Below, piece after piece: positions 16,833 to 24,441 of a stretch of 64,000 nucleotides of DNA. A model generated the notes under the pieces. That model saw only the letters and a program-made list of their open reading frames with translations, was not told the origin of the DNA and made no database searches. The stretch comes from Rodentibacter sp901420285 (GTDB taxonomy: Bacteria; Pseudomonadota; Gammaproteobacteria; Enterobacterales; Pasteurellaceae): the NCBI RefSeq assembly GCF_041734645.1, contig NZ_CP162010.1, positions 62,001 through 126,000 on the forward strand. The letters are read 5' to 3'. Within the stretch, counting starts at the first letter, position 1, and every line of letters starts with the position of its first letter. Made by a program: the position numbers and the translations under genes.

Positions 16833-17564
16833 ATGGCTTTAACCGATATGACCGGTAAAAAAGTACCGAACGTTACATTCCACACGCGTCAAGGCGATGC
16901 TTGGGTCGATGTGACGACAAGCGAATTGTTCGATAACAAAACCGTTGTTGTGTTCTCATTGCCGGGTGCGTTTACGCCGACTTGTTCATCCACGCATTTA
17001 CCGCGTTATAACGAATTGGCTTGCGAGTTTAAAGCGGCTGGCGTGGATGACATTATCTGCGTTTCAGTAAACGATACTTTTGTGATGAACGCTTGGAAAG
17101 CTGATCAAGAATCTGAAAATATCACGGTTATCCCGGATGGTAACGGCGAATTTACCGAAGGTATGGGTATGCTTGTTGGTAAAGAAGATTTAGGGTTTGG
17201 CAAACGTTCATGGCGTTATTCTATGCTGGTGAAAAACGGCGTAGTTGAAAAAATGTTCATTGAACCGGAAGAGCCTGGTGATCCGTTTAAAGTTTCCGAT
17301 GCGGATACGATGATGAAATATTTAAAACCGGGTTGGACAGCCAAACCGTCCGTTTCCGTGTTCACAAAACCGGGTTGTCCGTTCTGTGCAAAAGCAAAGG
17401 CATTGTTAAAAGCAAAAGGATTTACTTTTGAAGAAATCGTGTTAGGTCGTGATGCAAGCACCATTTCCGTGCGTGCGATTACCGGAAAAACCAGTGTGCC
17501 ACAAGTTTTCATTGGCGGCGAATACATTGGTGGTAGCGACGATTTAGAAAAATATTTTGCGTAA
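16833..17564 (+). CDS. Hybrid peroxiredoxin-glutaredoxin (PGdx)
   Basis: A 243-aa fusion. Residues 1-165 are a Prx5-type peroxiredoxin with peroxidatic Cys51 in PGAFTPTCSSTHLP; residues 170-243 are a glutaredoxin with CPFC at 182-185 and the TSVPQVFIGG motif. It reduces peroxides using glutathione in the cytoplasm; this fusion is characteristic of Haemophilus and relatives. AAGGAG precedes the ATG. Divergent from oxyR and likely OxyR-activated. It ends at a strong hairpin. Confidence 0.95.
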   Translation: MALTDMTGKKVPNVTFHTRQGDAWVDVTTSELFDNKTVVVFSLPGAFTPTCSSTHLPRYNELACEFKAAGVDDIICVSVNDTFVMNAWKADQESENITVIPDGNGEFTEGMGMLVGKEDLGFGKRSWRYSMLVKNGVVEKMFIEPEEPGDPFKVSDADTMMKYLKPGWTAKPSVSVFTKPGCPFCAKAKALLKAKGFTFEEIVLGRDASTISVRAITGKTSVPQVFIGGEYIGGSDDLEKYFA

Positions 17565-17608
17565 TCAGGAAAGTGATTTAGCGTTATTTATTTAGGATTT
17601 GTATGATT

Positions 17609-17644
17609 AAAAACCGGATCTCATTTGAGATTCGGTTTTTTTAT
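17609..17644. terminator. Terminator between PGdx and the YjzC-like gene
   Basis: AAAACCGGATCTCA pairs with TGAGATTCGGTTTT with a short loop and T run; symmetric A/T flanks allow use by both convergent genes. Confidence 0.85.
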
Positions 17645-17654
17645 TTTATGTCAA

Positions 17655-17816
17655 TTAACGAGTTGCTCTCACTAATTGGTAATACATATTAGGGTGTGGG
17701 GTAGGTGGAAATGGTTCGCCTTTTACACAGGTTACTTCATTTACTTTTGTACCACTTTCGGAGTATTGTCCGTAGATACCCGATTGAGGCACTGATTTCC
17801 CGGGATAATATTTCAT
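17655..17816 (-). CDS. YjzC-like small protein
   Basis: A 53-aa frame from ATG at 17816 to TAA at 17655, with AGAGGA eight bases before the start. The sequence starts MKYYPGKSVPQSGIYGQYSE and continues with a K-GEPFPPTP segment. The PG-x-x-x-P-x-SG-x-Y pattern, the ESGT and the K-GE-FPPTP block resemble the YjzC family of small proteins of unknown function. One cysteine, no signal peptide or membrane segment. It is convergent with PGdx and divergent from hisH, lying right at the junction where the second his block begins. Confidence 0.7.
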   Translation of the reverse strand: MKYYPGKSVPQSGIYGQYSESGTKVNEVTCVKGEPFPPTPHPNMYYQLVRATR

Positions 17817-17954
17817 AATCTATGTCCTCTAAATGTTAGTAAAAATTGACCATATGTATCATATATAACAAAAGTTATATACTTAAGTATGTAAATATGA
17901 GCAAATAAAAAAATTGCAAGTTACAACAAGAATTAATTTTATAAAAAGGAAATT

Positions 17955-18551
17955 ATGCAAAATATCACTATTATCGACACCGGCTGCGCTAATCTCTCCT
18001 CCGTCAAATTTGCTTTTGACCGCTTAGGTTATCGTACCGAAATTACGCGAGATATTCGCAAAATTCAATCTGCCGATAAATTGCTGCTGCCCGGTGTGGG
18101 CACGGCAATGGCGGCGATGCGGAATTTGGCAGAACGTAACCTGATTGATTGCATTCGCAGTGCCACCCAACCGATGCTCGGTATTTGCTTGGGTATGCAG
18201 CTGATGACTGAATTTTCCACCGAAGGCAATGTGGCAACGCTCGGTTTAATGAACGGTCAGACGGATCTCATCCCTGACAGCGGCTTGCCGTTGCCACACA
18301 TGGGCTGGAACAAAGTGCATTACATGCCAGACCATCCGCTGTTTACCGGCATTAAACAGGACAGTCATTTTTATTTTGTGCACAGCTACGCCGTGCAACC
18401 CAATCAAAACACGCTTGCGACAAGCCATTACGGCGTAGATTTTTCCGCCTCTATCGCCAATAAAAATTTCTACGGCGTGCAGTTTCATCCGGAACGCTCA
18501 GGTAAAAACGGCGCGTTGTTATTGAGAAATTTTGTGGAGAAGGTGAAATAG
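17955..18551 (+). CDS. hisH: Imidazole glycerol phosphate synthase, glutaminase subunit
   Basis: A 198-aa class-I glutamine amidotransferase that supplies ammonia to HisF. The nucleophile is Cys78 in LGICLGMQLM; the His-Glu pair lies in GVQFHPERSG. AAGGAAATT precedes the start. First gene of the second his block (hisHAFI). The upstream 138 bases show a TATAAC-AAAA-GTTATA dyad (17864-17879) and AT-rich promoter-like sequence but no His-rich leader peptide or attenuator. Confidence 0.96.
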   Translation: MQNITIIDTGCANLSSVKFAFDRLGYRTEITRDIRKIQSADKLLLPGVGTAMAAMRNLAERNLIDCIRSATQPMLGICLGMQLMTEFSTEGNVATLGLMNGQTDLIPDSGLPLPHMGWNKVHYMPDHPLFTGIKQDSHFYFVHSYAVQPNQNTLATSHYGVDFSASIANKNFYGVQFHPERSGKNGALLLRNFVEKVK

Positions 18552-18574
18552 ACTACAGTTCTAAAATAACGCAC

Positions 18575-18692
18575 GATCCCCCCTCTTTAGAAAAGAGGGG
18601 CAGGGGGAGATTTGATTACGATGTCTAATCTCTCACAAGGTTGAAAATGACTTCTGCCAAATCTCCCCTAACCCCTCTTTGCTAAAGAGGGG
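18575..18692. repeat. Paired hairpin repeat (BIME-like), copy B, between hisH and hisA
   Basis: Left arm 18575-18614 and right arm 18658-18692 are near-complementary and match copy A at 10364-10542; each arm carries a CCCCTCTTT/AAAGAGGGG hairpin. The spacer differs from that of copy A, so the arms and not the whole element are conserved. Confidence 0.85.
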
Positions 18693-18719
18693 AACTGATT
18701 ACATTACACAGGAAAACCT

Positions 18720-19466
18720 ATGCAAACATCACAAATCATCCCCGCCCTCGATCTTATCGACGGGCACGTTGTCCGCCTGCATCAGGGCGATTATGCGCAG
18801 CAAACCACTTACAGCGACAATCCTATTGAGCAGTTCGCAAGCTATATACAACAAGGTGCGCAGCAGTTGCATTTGGTGGATTTAACCGGTGCCAAAGAGC
18901 CAACGAAAAGACAAACCGCACTTATCGGCAAGATTATCTCCGCCACGCAAAGCAACATTCAGGTGGGCGGTGGCGTTCGTACCGAACAAGATGTTGCCGA
19001 TTTGCTTGCGGTGGGCGCGAACCGCGTGGTGATTGGTTCTACGGCAGTGACACAACCGGATATGGTGCAAGGTTGGTTTACTAAATATGGCGCGGAGAAA
19101 TTCGTGTTGGCGCTAGACGTGCGCATTGAAAACGGGCAGAAACTGGTAGCGATTAAAGGTTGGCAGGAAAGCAGTGCGCTGACCCTAGAAAACGTCGTGG
19201 AAAACTACCGCACTTTTGGCTTGCAACATGTGCTTTGCACTGACATTTCCCGCGACGGCACGCTGGCGGGTTCCAACGTGCAACTTTATCGTGAAGTGTG
19301 CGCCAAGTTTCCGGATGTGCAGTTTCAGTCTTCCGGCGGCATCGGTTCATTGGCGGATATCGAGGCTCTCAAAGGCACAGGCGTGGCGGGCGTAATTGTG
19401 GGGCGTGCTTTGTTGGAAGGCAAATTTAATGTAGCGGAGGCAATTGAATGTTGGCAAAACGGATAA
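18720..19466 (+). CDS. hisA: Phosphoribosyl-formimino-AICAR phosphate isomerase
   Basis: A 248-aa TIM-barrel enzyme that isomerises ProFAR in step four of histidine synthesis. The two half-barrel phosphate sites (VGGGVRTEQDV and SSGGIGSLADI) and the catalytic Asp in IPALDLIDGHVV are present. Overlaps hisF by 19 bases, so the two are translationally coupled. Confidence 0.96.
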   Translation: MQTSQIIPALDLIDGHVVRLHQGDYAQQTTYSDNPIEQFASYIQQGAQQLHLVDLTGAKEPTKRQTALIGKIISATQSNIQVGGGVRTEQDVADLLAVGANRVVIGSTAVTQPDMVQGWFTKYGAEKFVLALDVRIENGQKLVAIKGWQESSALTLENVVENYRTFGLQHVLCTDISRDGTLAGSNVQLYREVCAKFPDVQFQSSGGIGSLADIEALKGTGVAGVIVGRALLEGKFNVAEAIECWQNG

Positions 19467-20221
19467 TTCCTTGTTTGGACGTGCGCGACGGACAGGTGGT
19501 GAAAGGCGTACAGTTTCGTAATCATGAAATCATCGGCGACATCGTGCCGCTGGCGCAACGTTATGCGCAAGAAGGCGCTGACGAGCTCGTGTTCTATGAC
19601 ATTACCGCCTCTTCTGACGGTCGCACCGTGGATAAAAGCTGGGTAGAACGCGTAGCGCAAGTCATCGACATTCCGTTCTGCGTAGCAGGTGGCATTAAAA
19701 CCATCGCGGATGCGGAACAGATTTTTGCTTTCGGCGCGGATAAAATTTCCATTAATTCTCCCGCTCTTGCCAACCCGGATTTGATTTCCCGTCTGGCGGA
19801 ACGTTTTGGCGTGCAGGCCATTGTGGTGGGTATCGACAGTTGGTTCGAGCAGGAAACAGGCAAATATTGGGTGAACCAATACACCGGCGATGAAAAACGC
19901 ACCCGTCAAACCAACTGGCAGTTGTTAGATTGGGTAGCCGAAGTGCAACAACGCGGCGCCGGCGAAATTGTATTAAATATGATGAACCAAGACGGCGTAC
20001 GCAACGGCTATGATTTAGCGCAACTGAAACTGGTGCGCCAAGCTTGCCACGTTCCGCTCATCGCTTCCGGTGGCGCGGGCGAAATGGTGCATTTCCGAGA
20101 TGCTTTTATTGACGCTAACGTGGATGGCGCGCTAGCCGCAAGCGTGTTCCATAAGCAGATTATTAATATCGGTGAACTGAAAGATTATTTGGCGCAGGAA
20201 GGCGTGGAAGTGCGGTGCTAA
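19448..20221 (+). CDS. hisF: Imidazole glycerol phosphate synthase, cyclase subunit
   Basis: A 257-aa TIM-barrel cyclase that uses ammonia from HisH to make IGP and AICAR. Catalytic Asp residues are in IPCLDVRDGQVVKG and NMMNQDGVRNGYD. The start lies within the end of hisA. A long variant-word hairpin follows (20312-20355) before hisI. Confidence 0.97.
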   Translation: MLAKRIIPCLDVRDGQVVKGVQFRNHEIIGDIVPLAQRYAQEGADELVFYDITASSDGRTVDKSWVERVAQVIDIPFCVAGGIKTIADAEQIFAFGADKISINSPALANPDLISRLAERFGVQAIVVGIDSWFEQETGKYWVNQYTGDEKRTRQTNWQLLDWVAEVQQRGAGEIVLNMMNQDGVRNGYDLAQLKLVRQACHVPLIASGGAGEMVHFRDAFIDANVDGALAASVFHKQIINIGELKDYLAQEGVEVRC

Positions 20222-20311
20222 CGCGAAAAGTGCGGTCGTTTTTGAAAGTATTTTTCAGTATCATGTAGCAAATATATAAAGCCATCTGAATGAAGTATGA
20301 ATCGGAGTCAT

Positions 20312-20355
20312 AAAATAGCACCGCATTGGAGGGCGATTCAATGCGGTGCTATTTT
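20312..20355. repeat. Long AATGCGGTGCT hairpin inside the his block
   Basis: AAAATAGCACCGCATTG and its exact complement flank a ten-base loop and end in TTTT. It stands in the 272-base hisF-hisI gap, so it could reduce read-through into hisI. Another dyad (AATTACGAT...ATCGTAATT, about 20385-20452) lies just before hisI. Confidence 0.7.
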
Positions 20356-20493
20356 GTGAGTTCATTTAAGGTGCGACAACGACAAATTACGATCACGATA
20401 TGACAGCAGAAAATACGATTAAGCATTATGAGGAATTTTGAGGCTATCGTAATTTCTTTGTAACCTTTTTAGACTAAATTTTGAGGAAAAACG

Positions 20494-21141
20494 ATGCTAA
20501 ACACACAAAACATCAACTGGCAAAAAATCAACAACCTCCTCCCCGTTATCGTGCAACACGCGACGACGTGCGAAGTGCTGATGCTCGGGTATATGAATCC
20601 GGAGGCGTTGGAGAAAACCTTAGCGGAGAAAAGAGTGACGTTTTTTTCCCGTACGAAAAACCGTCTGTGGACGAAAGGGGAAACCTCGGGCAATTTTTTA
20701 AACGTGGTGGATATGAGCTTGGATTGCGATCAGGACACCTTATTGATTTTGGCGAATCCCATAGGAGCAACGTGCCATACGGGGGAAAAAAGCTGTTTCC
20801 ATCGATTTGAGCGAGAAGCGGTCGGAAACTGGACGTGGTTCGCTAAATTAGAGCAGCATCTTGCCGAGAAGAAAAACGCTGCGCCTACAAGCTCATACAC
20901 AGCAACTCTACATGCTAAAGGCATCAACAAAATCGCTCAAAAAGTTGGTGAAGAGGGCGTGGAAACGGCCATTGCCGCAGTAACCCGTGACAAAGCGGAA
21001 ATCATTTCCGAAGCGGCGGATTTGGTTTATCACTTAACCGTGCTATTACATAATCAAGAACTACGTTGGTGCGATATTATTGCTAAGTTACAAGAGCGCC
21101 ATCAAGGGATCGGATTGCATCAGGAAGGGGCGAATAAATAA
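20494..21141 (+). CDS. hisI: Phosphoribosyl-AMP cyclohydrolase / phosphoribosyl-ATP pyrophosphatase
   Basis: A 215-aa bifunctional HisIE protein for steps two and three. Residues 1-115 form the cyclohydrolase (MSLDCDQDTLLI metal site, GATCHTGEKSCF zinc site); the C-terminal part is the pyrophosphohydrolase (KVGEEGVETAIAA). GAGGAAAAACG precedes the start. Last his gene, 272 bases behind hisF, so partial independence is possible. Confidence 0.95.
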   Translation: MLNTQNINWQKINNLLPVIVQHATTCEVLMLGYMNPEALEKTLAEKRVTFFSRTKNRLWTKGETSGNFLNVVDMSLDCDQDTLLILANPIGATCHTGEKSCFHRFEREAVGNWTWFAKLEQHLAEKKNAAPTSSYTATLHAKGINKIAQKVGEEGVETAIAAVTRDKAEIISEAADLVYHLTVLLHNQELRWCDIIAKLQERHQGIGLHQEGANK

Positions 21142-21221
21142 TATATTGATGTTTTTGTCCTTTTTAGTAAAACGCGAAATGCTTGTTAAAAGAGTAAACT
21201 TATAGCAATAAAGGAAACCCG

Positions 21222-21854
21222 ATGGATTTACATAATATTCGCGAAGAATACCGTAAACGTGTGTTATCGCAGCACGATTGTCATGAGAACCCAATTAAAC
21301 AATTTGAGCTTTGGCTGAATGAAGCGATAACCGGTCAAGTAAACGAACCGACTGCGGTGAATGTGGCAACGGTAGATGAAAACGGCAGACCAAGCGGCCG
21401 CATTGTATTGTTAAAAGAAGTAAACGAACAAGGTTTCGTATTTTTTACCAATTATCACGGTCGCAAAGGACGCGCTATCGAATGTAATCCGTTCGTTGCA
21501 TTGACTTTCTTTTGGCCCGAATTGGAACGTCAAGTACGTATTGAAGGCAAAGCGGTGAAAATTCCTGCCGCACAATCGGACGAATATTTTGCCAGTCGTC
21601 CGTATTCCAGTCGCATCGGCGCTTGGGCGAGCGAACAAAGTGCGGTTATTTCCGGTTATCAATCATTGCTCGCCAGAGCCGCATTAATGGCGGCCAAGCA
21701 TCCTCTGAATGTCCCACGACCACCGCATTGGGGCGGCTATTTAGTGGTGCCCGATGCGGTCGAGTTTTGGCAAGGTCGTCCAAGCCGTTTGCATGATCGC
21801 ATTCGTTATCGCTTAGAAAATAGCGAATGGATTCGAGAACGCCTTTCGCCTTAG
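21222..21854 (+). CDS. pdxH: Pyridoxamine 5'-phosphate oxidase
   Basis: A 210-aa FMN enzyme that converts PNP or PMP to pyridoxal phosphate. Family motifs: RIVLLKEVNEQGFVFFTNYH, GRKGRAIECNP and the C-terminal FWQGRPSRLHDR and ERLSP end. GGAAACC precedes the start. Monocistronic as far as can be seen. Confidence 0.95.
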   Translation: MDLHNIREEYRKRVLSQHDCHENPIKQFELWLNEAITGQVNEPTAVNVATVDENGRPSGRIVLLKEVNEQGFVFFTNYHGRKGRAIECNPFVALTFFWPELERQVRIEGKAVKIPAAQSDEYFASRPYSSRIGAWASEQSAVISGYQSLLARAALMAAKHPLNVPRPPHWGGYLVVPDAVEFWQGRPSRLHDRIRYRLENSEWIRERLSP

Positions 21855-22044
21855 CGGTAATTGTGCCCTTTCTTCAACGTAAAAAAATCGTCTAGTTGGT
21901 TCATACGAAAAAATGCGGTGTGCGTTCATATATTGAGCGATTCCAATTCATTCGAAATTGGCGTTATTTTCCCAAAAAAGCTCACATAGTTTGGCAAAAA
22001 ACTGTAGAATGAAGCCATTTTTAATTCAATGAGCCGAGGTATGT

Positions 22045-23295
22045 ATGGATGTTTTAATGGGCATTCTGGGTATGGTGGTATTACTCGCCATCGCAATTTT
22101 ATTTTCTAACAATCGTCGCGCAATCAACTGGCGAACAGTGATAGGGGCTCTTGCAATTCAAATCGGATTTGCGGCCCTTATTTTATATGTACCGGCAGGT
22201 AAAAACGCCTTAGGCGCGACTGCCGATGCTGTGGCTGATGTGATTGCCTACGGTAACGAAGGGATTAACTTTGTATTTGGCGGCTTAGCCGATCCAAGCA
22301 AACCGACCGGCTTTATTTTTGCCGTGAAAGTGTTGCCAATCATTGTCTTTTTCTCCGGATTGATTTCCGTACTTTACTACTTAGGCATTATGCAAGTCGT
22401 GATTAAAATCATCGGCGGCGCATTGCAAAAAGTATTGGGTACTTCCAAAACGGAATCTATGTCTGCCGCGGCAAACATTTTTGTAGGGCAAACCGAAGCG
22501 CCGTTAGTGGTAAAACCCTATATCAGCCGGATGACCGAATCCGAACTGTTCGCCATCATGGCCGGTGGCACCGCATCCATCGCGGGTTCTGTAATGGCGG
22601 GCTACGCGGGGATGGGCGTTTCGCTGACTTACTTAATCGCCGCATCATTCATGGCGGCGCCGGCGGGTTTGTTGTTTGCAAAAATTCTTTATCCGCAAAC
22701 CGAAAAATTTAACGATATTCAACCTGAAATCACCGATGCCGAGAAACCGTCCAACCTGTTAGAAGCCATGGCAGGCGGCGCCAGTGCGGGTATGCAATTG
22801 GCTCTAAACGTCGGTGCGATGTTGATCGCATTCGTGGCGTTAATCGCGTTGATTAACGGCATTTTAGGCGGTATCGGAGGTTGGTTTGGTTACGGCGAGT
22901 TAACCTTACAATCCATCTTTGGTTGGATCTTTAAACCGCTTGCGTACTTAATCGGCGTATCCTGGCAAGAATCCGGTATTGCCGGTGAAATGATCGGGAT
23001 GAAACTCGCAGTGAATGAATTCGTAGGCTATCTTGAATTTGCCAAATACTTACAACCGGATACGGCTGTGGTATTAAGCGAAAAAACCAAAGCGATTATC
23101 ACTTTCGCCCTGTGTGGTTTCGCTAATTTCAGCTCTATCGCTATTTTAATCGGCGGCTTGGGCGGAATTGCTCCGAATCGTCGTGGCGACATCGCACGCT
23201 TAGGTTTGAGAGCAGTCGTTGCCGGTACGCTGGCTAACTTAATGAACGCTACTATTGCAGGTCTTTTTATTGGGTTAAGCGGCGCGGCACTATAA
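22045..23295 (+). CDS. nupC: Nucleoside transporter NupC (CNT family)
   Basis: A 416-aa inner-membrane proton-coupled nucleoside permease with several hydrophobic spans. The CNT signatures GQTEAPLVVKPYI and the NEFVGYLEFAKYL segment are present. GAGCCGAGGT lies before the start. Followed after 91 bases by deoD, so uptake and phosphorolysis of nucleosides are probably co-expressed. Confidence 0.94.
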   Translation: MDVLMGILGMVVLLAIAILFSNNRRAINWRTVIGALAIQIGFAALILYVPAGKNALGATADAVADVIAYGNEGINFVFGGLADPSKPTGFIFAVKVLPIIVFFSGLISVLYYLGIMQVVIKIIGGALQKVLGTSKTESMSAAANIFVGQTEAPLVVKPYISRMTESELFAIMAGGTASIAGSVMAGYAGMGVSLTYLIAASFMAAPAGLLFAKILYPQTEKFNDIQPEITDAEKPSNLLEAMAGGASAGMQLALNVGAMLIAFVALIALINGILGGIGGWFGYGELTLQSIFGWIFKPLAYLIGVSWQESGIAGEMIGMKLAVNEFVGYLEFAKYLQPDTAVVLSEKTKAIITFALCGFANFSSIAILIGGLGGIAPNRRGDIARLGLRAVVAGTLANLMNATIAGLFIGLSGAAL

Positions 23296-23386
23296 AGTAC
23301 GGACGATTTTCCGAAAGTTTTTTGCACCACGACCACGGGTATGCCTGGTGCCTTTATTCTAATTTAGTCAAAAAAGAGGTAATAGC

Positions 23387-24106
23387 ATGACTCCACACAT
23401 TAACGCACCCGAAGGTGCATTTGCCGATGCGGTGCTGATGCCGGGCGATCCGCTACGCGCTAAATATATCGCCGAAACATTTTTGCAAGACGTCAAAGAA
23501 GTGACCAACGTGCGCAATATGCTCGGTTTTACCGGCACTTATAAAGGCCGTAAAATTTCCGTAATGGGACATGGCATGGGCATTCCGTCTTGCTCCATCT
23601 ACGCGAAAGAATTAATTACCGAATATGGTGTGAAAAAACTCATTCGTGTTGGTTCTTGTGGCGCCGTGAAAATGGACGTCAAGGTGCGCGACGTGATTAT
23701 CGGTTTAGGGGCTTGTACCGACTCCAAAGTGAACCGCATTCGTTTTAAGGATAACGACTTCGCCGCTATCGCCGATTTTGGTTTGACCAGTGCGGCGGTT
23801 GAAGCGGCTAAACAAAAAGGTATTCCGGTCAAAGTGGGTAATTTATTTTCCGCCGATTTATTTTACACGCCGGACGTTGAAATGTTCGACGTAATGGAAA
23901 AATACGGCATCCTCGGCGTGGAAATGGAAGCGGCGGGCATCTACGGCGTCGCAGCCGAATTTGGCGCACGCGCATTAACGATCTGCACCGTTTCGGATCA
24001 CATTCGTACGCACGAACAAACCAGTGCCGAAGAGCGTCAATTGACTTTCAATGAAATGATCGAAATCGCATTAGAAAGTATTTTAATTGATGATAAAAAC
24101 GCGTAA
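23387..24106 (+). CDS. deoD: Purine nucleoside phosphorylase DeoD
   Basis: A 239-aa hexameric-type phosphorylase that splits purine nucleosides to base and ribose-1-phosphate. Motifs: MPGDPLRAKYIAE, GHGMGIPSCSIYA, RVGSCGA and the active-site VEMEAAGIYGVAA and TVSDHI. AAGAGGT precedes the start. Likely co-transcribed with nupC. Confidence 0.96.
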   Translation: MTPHINAPEGAFADAVLMPGDPLRAKYIAETFLQDVKEVTNVRNMLGFTGTYKGRKISVMGHGMGIPSCSIYAKELITEYGVKKLIRVGSCGAVKMDVKVRDVIIGLGACTDSKVNRIRFKDNDFAAIADFGLTSAAVEAAKQKGIPVKVGNLFSADLFYTPDVEMFDVMEKYGILGVEMEAAGIYGVAAEFGARALTICTVSDHIRTHEQTSAEERQLTFNEMIEIALESILIDDKNA

Positions 24107-24141
24107 TTGGCGTTTTTAAGAAAGAAAAATGCGGTGAATTT

Positions 24142-24312
24142 CACCGCATTGACGACTTACTGATTTAGCACCGCATTGACGACTTACTGATTTAGCACCG
24201 CATTGACGACTTGCTGATTCAGCACCGCATTGGCGACTTGCTGATTTAGCACCGCATTGACGACTTGCTGATTTAGCACCGCATTGACGGCTTACTAATT
24301 CAGCATCGCATT
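24142..24312. repeat. 27-bp tandem repeat (minisatellite) with AGCACCGCATTG
   Basis: Six complete 27-base units begin at 24142, 24169, 24196, 24223, 24250 and 24277, with a nine-base partial copy at 24304-24312. Unit core: CACCGCATTGACGACTTACT followed by GATTTAG. The units differ at only a few positions. It lies between the deoD hairpin (24127-24150) and the purL promoter. Confidence 0.95.
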
Positions 24313-24359
24313 ACACAAAAAACGCACCGACAAAAGCCCTCAAACCCAAGTCAACTGTT

Positions 24360-24375
24360 GCGCAAACGTTTTCGT
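24360..24375 (+). promoter_or_regulatory. PurR box of purL
   Basis: GCGCAAACGTTTTCGT matches the PurR palindrome ACGCAAACGTTTTCGT in 15 of 16 positions. It overlaps the -35 region of a promoter with TATAAT at 24393-24398. Guanine or hypoxanthine with PurR should repress purL. Confidence 0.85.
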
Positions 24376-24441
24376 TTCCCTCAATTTTCCTTTATAATAG
24401 CCCGCAATTTTTGTTTCAATTCAACCTCAAAGGTAATCCTC

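Noticed and set aside
24142..24312. CRISPR array
   Set aside because: The 27-base units are contiguous with no unique spacers, and no cas genes are present.
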